26,590 nucleotides of DNA from CAYXVB01 sp964467785 (GCA_964467785.1 CAYXVB010000034.1:1-26590); one strand, 5' to 3'; positions 1 through 7,638 are shown, numbered from the stretch's first letter. Notes: generated by a model not told the origin, from the sequence alone. Translations and numbers: made by a program.

Positions 1-516
1 GGCCGCGGCTTTGAGTGTTCCCATCTGGATTTTGTGCGTCTGGAGCGACTCCGGTTTGAGCGTCAGCACCAGGACGAACGAAACCAGGCTGATCCCATCG
101 ATAAACAGGCAATACAGGCAGAACACCTGGATCACCGATGTCATGATGTAAAGGTAGACCAGAGAGAAAACGAGGCTGATGCCCGTCATGGCGGCGAGGA
201 TGCGGACGCCGTCGCGGCGCCATTCGCGCGAGAGGGACAACCCGGCGATGATCGCCACGGCCAGGAACCAGCCCGTCACGAAGCTTGAGAGCGGGATGCC
301 TGCGATGAACTCCGCAAAGCGGCTCGCTGCCACGGCGTCGCAGTTCATCGTTTGACCGAGGTTGCACAGGGATTTGAAGCCTGCTGTGCCGCCGCGGATC
401 TGGTAGTACTGATGGCTCAACTGGGCGCCGAGAATCAGGCCAATGAGCGAGAGCCCCAGAATCGTGAAAAGCTGCCAGGGGCGGGACGGTGTTGAATGGG
501 AGTGTTTGTGTTCCAT
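1..516 (-). CDS. VKOR-family disulfide-bond forming membrane protein (partial, 3' end off window)
   Basis: This gene reads on the minus strand from an ATG at 516 and runs off the left edge, so only about 172 codons are seen. The protein has a His-rich start, several hydrophobic segments and the vitamin K epoxide reductase signature: a loop cysteine pair (C51 and C59, with NCDAV and then GIPLSS) and a membrane CLYC active site (C133/C136). Family members reoxidise a DsbA-type periplasmic thiol oxidase using quinone, replacing DsbB. A clear Shine-Dalgarno (GGAGGA) lies nine bases before the ATG, inside the end of the upstream DsbD-like gene, which stops only three bases away, so the two are co-transcribed. 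A fused thioredoxin/DsbA domain beyond the edge cannot be excluded. The family call is firm; the exact partner is not visible. Confidence 0.9.
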   Translation of the reverse strand, partial: MEHKHSHSTPSRPWQLFTILGLSLIGLILGAQLSHQYYQIRGGTAGFKSLCNLGQTMNCDAVAASRFAEFIAGIPLSSFVTGWFLAVAIIAGLSLSREWRRDGVRILAAMTGISLVFSLVYLYIMTSVIQVFCLYCLFIDGISLVSFVLVLTLKPESLQTHKIQMGTLKAAA

Positions 517-519
517 GGT

Positions 520-1320
520 TCAAAGTCCTCCGAGCTGGCCGGCCCGATAGATAAGATATTGCGCGAAGATCAGGAGTAACAAGCCACTGGCGGTCTTGAC
601 CCTCTCCATCCATTTGCCGGAGCGGGGCAGGATGCGTGCGGCGCCGGCGAAGAAAGCGATCAAGAGCAGGATCGTTCCCAAGCCGAGCGAGAACGAGATC
701 ATCAGCCCAAGGCCGAGACCAATGGACTGGGTTTTGGCGATGAAGGCGAGGATCGAAGTCAGCACCGGAGTGGTGCACGGCGCGGCGATGAAGCCGCTGG
801 ACGCACCGAGCGTGAACGATCCCAGCAGCGTTATTTCCTTCTGCTCAAGCGGGGTGGGATGGTGATGTCCGGTCTTCGTGCCCAAGCCGATCCGGCGTTT
901 GAGAGATTCCCAGATCATCAGCGGATCGATGGTAAAGACGTCCATCATCATCAACGCGGCGAAGGTCATGATCACGCCCAGACCGAGATACCAGCCAGGG
1001 GTGTTGGTCAATGTGCCAAAGACTTTGCCGGTCAGGCCCGCCAGCACGCCCAGGAACGAGTAGATCAGGGCCATGCCGCTGATGTAAGCGAGGCCGCGGA
1101 CCGCTACTTCGTGCCAAGCCCGGTTCTTGCGGGTGGAGACGTTGCCCATCCCTCCGACCACGCTCACCGTGATTGGAATCATCGGGTAGACACAGGGTGT
1201 CAGGCTGGAAAGTATTCCGCCGAGGTAAGCGATCAGCAAAGCCATCAGGCCCTGACCGATGGACATCGCGCCACCGGCGGGATTGAGCAGGGATGCGAGG
1301 AAATCCGTGACGGACGTCAT
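520..1320 (-). CDS. CcdA/DsbD-like thiol-disulfide transmembrane protein
   Basis: A 266-residue polytopic membrane protein of the cytochrome c biogenesis/DsbD transmembrane family. It should carry reducing electrons from cytoplasmic thioredoxin across the inner membrane. The two hallmark cysteines sit in matched Pro-containing motifs, LTPCVYP (C43) and AAPCTTP (C182), in the two halves of the inverted repeat; about six to eight hydrophobic helices are visible. It lacks the N-terminal periplasmic and C-terminal thioredoxin domains of full DsbD, so it resembles CcdA/ScsB-core proteins. An odd feature is a short His-rich cytosolic loop (HHHPTP near residue 152). It is first in a minus-strand operon with the VKOR gene, and is divergent from the ABC binding protein with a short shared upstream region. 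The family assignment is secure; the downstream reductase partner is unknown. Confidence 0.9.
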   Translation of the reverse strand: MTSVTDFLASLLNPAGGAMSIGQGLMALLIAYLGGILSSLTPCVYPMIPITVSVVGGMGNVSTRKNRAWHEVAVRGLAYISGMALIYSFLGVLAGLTGKVFGTLTNTPGWYLGLGVIMTFAALMMMDVFTIDPLMIWESLKRRIGLGTKTGHHHPTPLEQKEITLLGSFTLGASSGFIAAPCTTPVLTSILAFIAKTQSIGLGLGLMISFSLGLGTILLLIAFFAGAARILPRSGKWMERVKTASGLLLLIFAQYLIYRAGQLGGL

Positions 1321-1397
1321 GATCTTCTTTGGGTAGCATGAGACGGGAGCCTTTGCTAGATTCTTGGGACATGCCCGGGCTTTCCCGACCGCAACAG

Positions 1398-2996
1398 ATG
1401 ACTTCGAGAGAGCTTCTACCTGCCTTGCGGTTCTTGACAGTCACGGCGGCGACCTGCGTGCTCCTTGCAGGCGCTACGGGATGCCGTGAAAAGGCACCCT
1501 CCGGTGACCTCAAGGTTCATCTGGCGGGCGAGCCCGTGACTCTGGATCCTTCGCTGATGGAGGACGGCCTCTCTTACCGGATCGTGGCTAATGTGCTCGA
1601 GGGTCTAGTGGGCTATGACGGCGCGGGGGAGCTCCAGCCCCGGCTCGCCGAGTCCTGGAAAATTTCGTCCGACGGCACGCGCTATGAGTTTACCTTGCGG
1701 GAGCAGGCCCGGTGGTCGGACGGCGTTCCGGTCACCGCTGGAGATCTCGTCACCGGACTGAGGCGCTCCTTGGAGCCAAAGACCCGCTCCAAGCTCGGGG
1801 AGTTGCTCTTGCCGATCCGCGGTGCACGGGATTTTCGCTCGGGCAAATTGTCCGAACTTCCCAGCGTGCGCGCCGAAGGCGATCGGCGACTGATCATTGA
1901 ACTTGAATCGCCGGTACCTTATTTTCTTCAGGTACTGGCGCTCCCCGTGGCCGCAGCCCAGCGCGAAGACGTCCTCGGCGCGAACGGTGGCGCCTGGCCC
2001 GTGGCCGGCAAAGACGCGACCGCGCCTTACACCGGGCCTTATCGGATCAACGCGCATGTGGCGGATCGTTCCGTGATTTTGGAGCGCAATCCGCATTATT
2101 GGGGCGGACCGGCGTCGATTGGGCGCGTCGAGGCCGTGGTCGTGCGCGATGAAACCACGGCGACCCATCTTTTTGACGAAGGACGAATCGATATTCTCAC
2201 CCGCGTGCCGACGCTGGATTTTCCACGTCTGCAGAAACGGGGCGTGCTGCGCACGGATCCTTTCCTGGCGACCTATTACCTGGGCTTCAATTGCCGCAAG
2301 GGGCTCTCGGCCCGGCGCGAATGGCGCCGCAAGGTGAGCGGCGCGATCCGACGCGAGGAGCTCGCGCGGGCGGTGGTCACGGGCGAGACGCCGTCGCGTT
2401 CGTGGATCCCGCCCGGACTTGAGGGCTTCATCGAGTGGAAGGGCGACGCGGAAATGTCGAGCGCCTTGGGCGCGGCCCCGCACGGGACCGCTCACGAGGC
2501 CCGCGAAGCCCGGACTCCGCGCGAAGGAGTCGACGCCATTTACGACGCGAGCTCGCGCAATGCGATGGTGATGGAAAAGGTCCAGCAAGACGTCCGTCGC
2601 AACGCTGGCGTCGATCTTCGTCTTTCCCAGCTGGACTGGAAAGCGTTTGTCCGGATGATCCAGACCTCGCCGCCGCCGATCTTTCGCTTTGGCTGGCTCG
2701 CTCCGTTCAAGGATCCGATCTCGCATCTGCAGGCGATGACCACAGGCAATCCCAACAACAACACCGGCTGTTCCGTGCCCGCCTATGACCGGCTGGTGCG
2801 CGAGATCGCCTTGCTTACTCCCGGTACCGTGCGTGAGGGCAAGATCCGCGAAGCGCAGCGCATTCTCGTCGATGAGGAGGCGGTCGTGGCGCCTCTCTAT
2901 CATTATGTCCAAAACCACGCCGTCTCGTCGCGCGTGGCGAATTTCCGGGTCAATCCCTTTGGCGTGATCCGCTTCGAGGAGCTGAAGCTGAAATGA
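1398..2996 (+). CDS. Family 5 (peptide-type) ABC transporter substrate-binding lipoprotein
   Basis: This looks like an OppA/DppA-type extracellular solute-binding protein (SBP_bac_5), about 530 residues and normal length for the family. Supporting motifs are the N-terminal AEPVTLDPSL-like segment, LAESWKIS.DGT.Y.F.LR...WSDG, the TGPY..  and ERNPHYWGG segments, and a C-terminal R.AQRILVDEEAVVAPLY. Starting at 1398 gives a standard signal peptide ending in ATGC with Cys29 as lipidation site. An ATG at 1371 (weak GGGA upstream) and one at 1329 are also in frame but give an overlong n-region. No ABC permease or ATPase is adjacent, so it is an orphan binding protein, possibly serving a remote Opp system. 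It overlaps the next gene, pgeF-like, by four bases. The ligand (oligopeptide, murein peptide or other) is not determinable here. Confidence 0.88.
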   Translation: MTSRELLPALRFLTVTAATCVLLAGATGCREKAPSGDLKVHLAGEPVTLDPSLMEDGLSYRIVANVLEGLVGYDGAGELQPRLAESWKISSDGTRYEFTLREQARWSDGVPVTAGDLVTGLRRSLEPKTRSKLGELLLPIRGARDFRSGKLSELPSVRAEGDRRLIIELESPVPYFLQVLALPVAAAQREDVLGANGGAWPVAGKDATAPYTGPYRINAHVADRSVILERNPHYWGGPASIGRVEAVVVRDETTATHLFDEGRIDILTRVPTLDFPRLQKRGVLRTDPFLATYYLGFNCRKGLSARREWRRKVSGAIRREELARAVVTGETPSRSWIPPGLEGFIEWKGDAEMSSALGAAPHGTAHEAREARTPREGVDAIYDASSRNAMVMEKVQQDVRRNAGVDLRLSQLDWKAFVRMIQTSPPPIFRFGWLAPFKDPISHLQAMTTGNPNNNTGCSVPAYDRLVREIALLTPGTVREGKIREAQRILVDEEAVVAPLYHYVQNHAVSSRVANFRVNPFGVIRFEELKLK

Positions 2997-3691
2997 GCGT
3001 CGTCAAGAGCCGCCTTTTATCCACTTTGCCCGGGCTTCGTCACGGCTTCGGCACGATCCAGTCCGAGCTTGATCCGGTGATCGCGTCGGAGTGGTCCGCG
3101 CGCAAACCGGTGTGGAAGCAGGTTCATGGAATCCGGATCGCGGAAGTGCTCACGCCGGGCCAGGACTGCGGCGAGACCGACGGGCTTTGCACTTTCGCCC
3201 CATCGCAGCCGATCGCGGTAGTGACCGCCGACTGCGTACCGATCCTGCTGGCTCGCATAGACGGTAGGGGCGCGGCGGCGCTGCACGCGGGCTGGCGCGG
3301 CAGCCGCGGGCGCATCGTCGAGGCCTTTGCGGACGCGCTCCGGGTGCGCGGCCAATCCCCTGGCGACTGGCTGGCTTGCATCGGGCCGGCGATTGGGCCG
3401 TGTTGCTATGAGGTGAGCGAGGAGCTTGCGCGCGAGTTCGCGGGTGAGTTCGGGGAGAGCTGCGTGAGCGGCCCAGGTCAGCGCATGCTGGACTTGCGCG
3501 CGGTCAACGCGATGGAGCTCAACCGCATGGGTTTCCGCGCGGTCGAGGTGCTCCGGCTCTGCACCCGCTGCGGTCGGAACGACGAAGGCCAGCCGATTTT
3601 TCATAGTTATCGCCGTGCGCAGCAAACCGGAGCCGGGAGCGGGGGGCGGCAGTTTTCGATGATCGAGACCGCGCCCAAGAGGGAGAACTGA
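2993..3691 (+). CDS. pgeF: Peptidoglycan editing factor / multicopper polyphenol oxidase family (PgeF/YfiH/LACC1)
   Basis: A 232-residue cytoplasmic protein with all family landmarks in order: KQVHG (first metal-site His), TADCVPIL (Cys ligand), HAGWRG (His ligand), the IGPAIGPCCYEV block, a CTRC motif and the terminal FHSYRR. Members have been described as peptidoglycan editing factors that remove L-Ser-containing muropeptide errors, and also as purine nucleoside phosphorylase/adenosine deaminase-like or laccase enzymes; the sequence alone does not choose between these. The ATG overlaps the stop of the binding-protein gene (ATGA) and has GAGGAG upstream, so the two are translationally coupled. 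The next gene begins four bases after its stop. Family confidence is high; physiological substrate uncertain. Confidence 0.93.
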   Translation: MSVVKSRLLSTLPGLRHGFGTIQSELDPVIASEWSARKPVWKQVHGIRIAEVLTPGQDCGETDGLCTFAPSQPIAVVTADCVPILLARIDGRGAAALHAGWRGSRGRIVEAFADALRVRGQSPGDWLACIGPAIGPCCYEVSEELAREFAGEFGESCVSGPGQRMLDLRAVNAMELNRMGFRAVEVLRLCTRCGRNDEGQPIFHSYRRAQQTGAGSGGRQFSMIETAPKREN

Positions 3692-3694
3692 CCA

Positions 3695-4207
3695 ATGGCC
3701 AAGACGTCGTCCGCGAAGTCGGACAAAAAACTCAGCAAGAAGGATTTCGGGATCAACTGGAGCGGCCTAGGCCACGCGAGTTTGCGCTTTCCGCTGCGCG
3801 AGGACTCGCCGCTCGAGATGCGCTCCGAGCGCGAATACGCGACGTTTCTCCTGGCCTGGGAGGCGTATCGCATCTTGGATCTGCTGGATCGCCGCGCGAT
3901 CGATCTTGTGGACCAGTACTCCAAGTTCCGCTCGCGCGAGCAGTTCACCGAGGCGCTGCGCTCGCAGTACTTCGAGAACAGCTGGCCCATGATGTCGCAC
4001 GTGGACTTCGAGTTGGGCATCCGGTTGTCGAGCATCTTCAACGTGCTCCACGAGCTCAAGGTCGCGCTCACGCACACGGACTCGATGCCGTTCACCGTCA
4101 AGTCCCGCATCGACGATGATCTGGCTGCGCTGAAAGACGCTTGGACACAGGTTCGGGATCTGCTCGAGTCGCGCTACGGCTGGCGCTTGAAGCGGATCGC
4201 GGAGTAG
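3695..4207 (+). CDS. Hypothetical cytoplasmic helical protein
   Basis: A 170-residue protein I do not recognise. It has no signal peptide or membrane segment. A Lys/Ser-rich N-terminus (residues 1-18) is followed by a predicted mostly alpha-helical, charged body rich in Arg/Glu/Leu, with a conserved-looking LDLLDRRAIDLVDQY stretch and several Trp/Tyr residues, and a basic C-terminus. It begins just after the pgeF stop with GAGGGAG seven to twelve bases upstream of its ATG, so it is the third gene of this operon. Codon use resembles its neighbours, which supports it being real. A role linked to cell-wall peptide handling is only guilt by association. Confidence 0.8.
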   Translation: MAKTSSAKSDKKLSKKDFGINWSGLGHASLRFPLREDSPLEMRSEREYATFLLAWEAYRILDLLDRRAIDLVDQYSKFRSREQFTEALRSQYFENSWPMMSHVDFELGIRLSSIFNVLHELKVALTHTDSMPFTVKSRIDDDLAALKDAWTQVRDLLESRYGWRLKRIAE

Positions 4208-4209
4208 GA

Positions 4210-4228
4210 AAAGTCGCTTTCCGGCTTT
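4210..4228 (+). terminator. Possible weak hairpin terminator after the pgeF operon
   Basis: Three bases after the stop codon, AAAGTCG pairs with CGGCTTT across a five-base loop (one G-U pair). There is no following T tract, so intrinsic termination is doubtful; it may only be a 3' end stabilising stem. Confidence 0.25.
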
Positions 4229-4234
4229 GCGTGG

Positions 4235-4246
4235 GGTTCGCGAACC
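4235..4246. repeat. Perfect 12-bp palindrome GGTTCGCGAACC
   Basis: A self-complementary 12-mer in the intergenic stretch 4208-4375, upstream of the predicted promoter of the secreted-protein operon. It could be an operator half-site pair or chance; only one copy was noticed in the window. Confidence 0.4.
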
Positions 4247-4301
4247 TGGGTTAATAAATCCGGAAAATTACCTCCCAAGTTAAAATTCAGGACGTTATTC
4301 G

Positions 4302-4329
4302 TTGCCTCGACACAGTGCCCGGGTTAGGA
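4302..4329 (+). promoter_or_regulatory. Candidate sigma-70-type promoter for the secreted-protein/TIGR02147 operon
   Basis: TTGCCT (4302-4307) is followed after 16 bases by TTAGGA (4324-4329), about 45 bases before the ATG at 4376. The match is partial (TAGGA-type -10), and the call rests on position and the lack of better alternatives. Confidence 0.3.
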
Positions 4330-4375
4330 ACGGTTCCGCTCTATGGGTGCTGTGGAAAATAAAAGAGGTAGATCG

Positions 4376-4993
4376 ATGAAAAAGTCCATTCTTGCCATCT
4401 TAGCGGTCCCCGTGGTTTCCCTGGCGGGCCCCGCGCCGATGCAAAAGGCTTCGCCGCCTCCGGCGCCCGCCCCGCAGGTCGAATCCAAGGTCAGTATTTA
4501 TCACAATGCAAAAGTTCTACAGAACAGCCCGGCTGTCCTGATCGAGCAAGATGGAGGCCATTTCGCGCTCCTGGGATGCCATGCTCTCGAGTCCGAGCTT
4601 CCCAAGAACGATGTCGAGCTCGCTGCTTTCCTGCAAACTCGCGAGTGCAAGGAAATCGAATCCCAAAATGATCCGGCCGGCTGGGATGGAGGAAAGGTGC
4701 AGCGCATGGCCTATCAGCCTTTGAGCGACCGTCTGGTCTGGATCATTTCGTCGGCCTATTTGACCAGTTTCCGCGGCGAGGTGGGAACTGAACTGGCTAT
4801 GAGCACTTCCGGATCGGTGCTGATCCACCTGAAGGAGCGGGAATCCCTGTCACTCAGCGTAAGCTACAACCTTGTGGCGGACGGCCAGAATCCCGACATC
4901 AATACAGAGAAGGCTACGGCCTTCCGCAAGTACGAAGGCATGGCACTCTATCCCCGGATCTCCTCTCAGCCAAAAGGGTGGGTGAACAAATGA
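4376..4993 (+). CDS. Secreted protein of unknown function, paralogue A (two-cysteine)
   Basis: The start at 4376 is chosen because AGAGG lies nine to ten bases upstream and the product then begins with a normal signal peptide (MKKSILAILAVP, then cleavage near residue 17-25). A Pro/Ala-rich linker (residues 20-35) follows, and then a domain of about 165 residues with two cysteines (C68 and C91). The mature region aligns with the next gene over its whole length: both have YQP.SDR.VW, an SGSV block and a C-terminal TAFR(K/Q)(Y/F)E motif, so they are tandem duplicates. It overlaps the next gene by four bases. I do not recognise a named family. Export to the periplasm or outside is likely, and the cysteine pair probably forms a disulfide. 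Confidence 0.85.
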   Translation: MKKSILAILAVPVVSLAGPAPMQKASPPPAPAPQVESKVSIYHNAKVLQNSPAVLIEQDGGHFALLGCHALESELPKNDVELAAFLQTRECKEIESQNDPAGWDGGKVQRMAYQPLSDRLVWIISSAYLTSFRGEVGTELAMSTSGSVLIHLKERESLSLSVSYNLVADGQNPDINTEKATAFRKYEGMALYPRISSQPKGWVNK

Positions 4994-5532
4994 AGCGCTT
5001 CATGATGATCGCACTCTTCATTCTTTCAACGCCTGCTTTTGCGGACTCAGTCGATACGATCGCGACGGTGTATACCCTCTCCGGCAAAGAGACGAGTCCG
5101 TCCATCCTGCTCAGGCAGGGGACTTCTCGTTTGGCTTATTATGCTTGCGCGTACTCTCCGACTGGAGCACCCCAGTCTGCGGTGGAGCTCCCTGGTTACA
5201 TTCGATCCCATTGCGTCGATCTGATGCGAACCGGTGTCGCGACTTACGGGGTGCGTCTGATTTATCAACCGACCAGTGATCGATTTGTCTGGGCGATCGC
5301 CGCGAGCGACGCCTACGTCGGTGGTGGACGGACAAACTATATCTTCAATTCGGGATCAGTTGTGGTCTTTGATGGCAAGGCTTCGGACACCTTGAACATC
5401 ACTTTCGGGCAAATCGACGCGGTCGATGGCGAGAATGTTAAGTCCAAGTCCGAACGTGTCACGGCATTTCGCCAGTTCGAAGCGAAGATTTCGTTTCCAT
5501 CGATCGGGTACGCGCCCGAAGGCTTGAAATGA
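4990..5532 (+). CDS. Secreted protein of unknown function, paralogue B (two-cysteine)
   Basis: The ATG at 4990 overlaps the previous stop (ATGA) and has GGGTGGG upstream; an earlier in-frame ATG at 4978 would put a charged extension before the signal peptide. The first 18 residues form a classical signal peptide ending AFA-D. The mature 162 residues contain C53 and C75, spaced like the cysteine pair of paralogue A, and share YQPTSDRFVW, NSGSV and TAFRQFE-type motifs with it. It lacks the Pro-rich linker of paralogue A. Function is unknown; the coupled arrangement suggests the two act together, for example as subunits or as a duplicated secreted factor. Confidence 0.85.
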   Translation: MKRFMMIALFILSTPAFADSVDTIATVYTLSGKETSPSILLRQGTSRLAYYACAYSPTGAPQSAVELPGYIRSHCVDLMRTGVATYGVRLIYQPTSDRFVWAIAASDAYVGGGRTNYIFNSGSVVVFDGKASDTLNITFGQIDAVDGENVKSKSERVTAFRQFEAKISFPSIGYAPEGLK

Positions 5533-5545
5533 AGTGAAGGCAGAG

Positions 5546-6397
5546 ATGCTCTCCGTCTGCGACTACCAGCAGTACCGCGAATACCTGAGAGACTACTATC
5601 TCGACCAGAAGCGGCGGAAGACCGGGCTGACTTACTCCCGCTTTTCCGCCGCAGCCGGGATCAAGTCGCCCAACTACCTCAAGCTGGTGATCGACGGGCA
5701 GAAGAACCTCACCCCTGAGAACATCGTCCGTTTTGCCCGGGCGCTCGGCCTCAAGGAGCATGAGAGCGATTACTTCGAGACCTTGGTCCATTTCAATCAG
5801 GCTAAAAAGCCGCTCGAGCGGGACTTTTTCGAGGAACGGCTCACTCGCGTGCGCAGTCGTTACTCGCGTCATGGCTCGCGCGAACGTCAGCTGTCGGAGT
5901 ATGAGTTCGAGGCCGTGAGCGACTGGAAGCACCACGCGGTGATGGTGCTTACCCATATCCGCGGCTTTGAGGAGCGCCTGGGCTGGATCCGGGAGCGGCT
6001 CTTCCACCTGGCGAGCGAGGAGGAGATCGCGCGGATCCTCGAGCGGCTCCAGGTCATCGGCTTACTTAAACGCGACGCGGAGGGCCGGCTCCGGCAGACC
6101 CATCGCCAGATCAAGACCAAGCCAGAGCTGGGCCGAGTCCTGGCCCGTGCTTTTTACGAAGGGCTTTTTGCGCGCGCCTCGCAGGCGCTCAAGCTCACCG
6201 AACCCGAGGAGCGCGAGTTCGGAACCTACCTCGTCGGGATCTCTCCGGATCAGGTGCCGGAGCTCAAGCGCAAGGTGCGGCAGTTCCTCAAGGAGCTCAA
6301 CGAATGGGCGCTCGAGAACCCGAAACCCCATCAGGTGTATGCCTTCAATTTCGCCGCATTCCCGGTGACCTCCATCGAGAGGAGACATAGCCAATGA
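5546..6397 (+). CDS. TIGR02147 family protein (putative HTH regulator)
   Basis: The N-terminus (DYQQYREYLRDYY, then TYSRFSAAAGIKSPNYLKLVIDG and LTPENI..FA.ALGL...E..YFE.LV.F) is characteristic of TIGR02147/DUF4423 proteins, which have an XRE-like N-terminal helix-turn-helix and a long helical C-terminal region; function is largely uncharacterised. Length (about 283 residues) is normal. The start at ATG 5546 has AAGG five bases upstream; a GTG at 5534, two bases after the previous stop, is an alternative adding four residues. It sits between exported-protein genes, and its stop overlaps the start of the next one by four bases, so a role in controlling those exported proteins is the natural guess. 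There is no signal peptide or membrane segment. Confidence 0.88.
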   Translation: MLSVCDYQQYREYLRDYYLDQKRRKTGLTYSRFSAAAGIKSPNYLKLVIDGQKNLTPENIVRFARALGLKEHESDYFETLVHFNQAKKPLERDFFEERLTRVRSRYSRHGSRERQLSEYEFEAVSDWKHHAVMVLTHIRGFEERLGWIRERLFHLASEEEIARILERLQVIGLLKRDAEGRLRQTHRQIKTKPELGRVLARAFYEGLFARASQALKLTEPEEREFGTYLVGISPDQVPELKRKVRQFLKELNEWALENPKPHQVYAFNFAAFPVTSIERRHSQ

Positions 6398-6849
6398 AAA
6401 AGATCGCTCTCATCACCCTTACTCCCGTTCTCGCTTTCACACTTTGCGCGGCCAGTTGGGCGGCGTCCGGCGGAGGCAACGGCTCCTCGGGCATCGGCAA
6501 TCTCGAGGTCGAAGGAAATCTCGCGGCGCAGGTCTCGCTTTTGCAACCTGTTGTCAAAAAGGGCGACGAGCTCATCGACGCGCAAACGGGCGAGAAACTC
6601 ATCAAGATCGATCGGGTGGAGCGCGCTCGGCTCGAGGGGCTCTACGGTTTCCAGCTGGTCGACGCCAAGCTGGGTGCGGTCAAAGGGTTCGAGTATCAGC
6701 CCACACGCGCGGGTGGCGCGGCTGGGGAGCAGAATCTCTGGATCGTCTGCGGCACGGGTCAGGACCTATGCGTGAGGCTGACGCCGCTTTCGCGCACCAA
6801 TCCCAAGATCCCGAACCTGATCGGGGCGCTGACCAAGAAAGCGGAGTGA
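6394..6849 (+). CDS. Small secreted protein of unknown function
   Basis: A 151-residue protein whose first 23-24 residues form a clear signal peptide (MKKIALITLTPVLAF...ASWA-A). A Gly/Ser-rich mature N-terminus is followed by a region with DELIDAQTGEKLIKID and a late cysteine pair, CGTGQDLC (C119/C126). The ATG overlaps the TIGR02147 stop (ATGA) and GAGGAG lies about nine bases upstream, so the gene is translationally coupled to the regulator. No named domain is recognised. Adjacency of TIGR02147 genes to small exported proteins seems to be a repeated theme in predatory delta-like lineages as I recall it. Its stop codon lies in a hairpin shared with the convergent lipoprotein gene. Confidence 0.85.
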   Translation: MKKIALITLTPVLAFTLCAASWAASGGGNGSSGIGNLEVEGNLAAQVSLLQPVVKKGDELIDAQTGEKLIKIDRVERARLEGLYGFQLVDAKLGAVKGFEYQPTRAGGAAGEQNLWIVCGTGQDLCVRLTPLSRTNPKIPNLIGALTKKAE

Positions 6850-6873
6850 GCCAGGATTTCGGGCCGTGGCTCA
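6847..6873. terminator. Shared hairpin between convergent genes, built on both stop codons
   Basis: TGAGCCA (6847-6853) and TGGCTCA (6867-6873) form a perfect seven-base stem around a 13-base loop. The left arm begins with the plus-strand stop codon and the right arm is the minus-strand stop. No T tract follows on either side, so it may act as a bidirectional 3' end structure rather than a classical terminator. Confidence 0.5.
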
Positions 6874-7638
6874 CATCTTCGGACGCGAGCGCAGGTAGCC
6901 GAAGCCTCCGATCGCCGCGGCGGCCACGGCGCCTCCGAAGATCACGCCCTTCTTTTTGTAGAAGGGCTCGTCCGCTTCCTCGGGCTCGGCCTCGAGCGCC
7001 GGCGCGGGCTTGGGCTTGGGCGCTTCGGCGCGCGGGGGAGGAGTGTAAGTCTGGGCTGGAGCCGGGGGAGCTGGCGGGGGCGCCACCGGTTGTTGGGCCG
7101 GAGCCATCGTTTGGACCGGAGCGGACATGGCGGGTGGCTGTGTATTTTCCATTGCCAGCGTGGTCGGAGCCGCGTCGGGCATCGGTTCGGCCACGGTGGG
7201 ATCGCTGCTTTCCATCGAAGCGGCCGAGCGCACTTTTTTGGAGCGAGCCTTTTTGCGGGGCTTGGGCTTGGCTTCGGGCTCTGTCGAGGCCGTCGTGGTC
7301 GTCGAATCTGGCGTTCCGCTTGTCGTGGCGGCGTCAGTCGGAGCTGCTCCGTTCTGGGCCGTGGCATCGGTGCCCGTGCCGGTGAGGGTCGAGACATCCG
7401 GAGCGGTCGAGGAAGCCGGTGAGGGGGCGCCCTCCGGGAGCGTGGGAGGGACATCGGTGCCGGCCGCGGCGGCGCTGTCCATCGCGGCGATCGACGGATC
7501 GGTGGGCACGGCGTCACTCGCCGTTTTGCTGGAGGAGCATCCATGCAGGGTCGCCCAGCCAGCCGCGACGGAGGCGACCAGCGCGAAGTGGACGACGTGG
7601 CTCTTCGCCCAATTGGTGTTCGTGAGATTCTTCTTCAT
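6871..7638 (-). CDS. Pro/Ala/Thr-rich lipoprotein with C-terminal membrane segment
   Basis: A 255-residue low-complexity envelope protein. Residues 1-33 form a lipoprotein signal with lipidation at C34 (LHGC followed by SSS). An Ala/Thr/Ser/Asp-rich region follows, then a strongly basic patch (EAKPKPRKKARSKKVR near the middle), a Pro/Ala-rich stretch like TonB linkers (PPPAPPAPAQ and later APKPKPAP), an acidic turn, and finally a hydrophobic Gly/Ala segment (about residues 231-249) capped by RSRPKM. A lipid anchor at one end plus a membrane helix at the other suggests a tether across the periplasm, but this is inference. The ATG overlaps the RluD stop by four-base ATGA and has GAGGGGGAT upstream. 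It is last in the operon headed by the MinD-like ATPase. No family recognised. Confidence 0.82.
   Translation of the reverse strand: MKKNLTNTNWAKSHVVHFALVASVAAGWATLHGCSSSKTASDAVPTDPSIAAMDSAAAAGTDVPPTLPEGAPSPASSTAPDVSTLTGTGTDATAQNGAAPTDAATTSGTPDSTTTTASTEPEAKPKPRKKARSKKVRSAASMESSDPTVAEPMPDAAPTTLAMENTQPPAMSAPVQTMAPAQQPVAPPPAPPAPAQTYTPPPRAEAPKPKPAPALEAEPEEADEPFYKKKGVIFGGAVAAAAIGGFGYLRSRPKM

Noticed and set aside
1605..2918. 437-codon minus-strand open frame
   Set aside because: Antisense shadow of the peptide-binding lipoprotein gene; Arg/His-rich translation without motifs.
4978..4989. Earlier ATG for secreted paralogue B
   Set aside because: Would add MGEQ before a good signal peptide; ATG 4990 overlaps the previous stop and has its own ribosome site.
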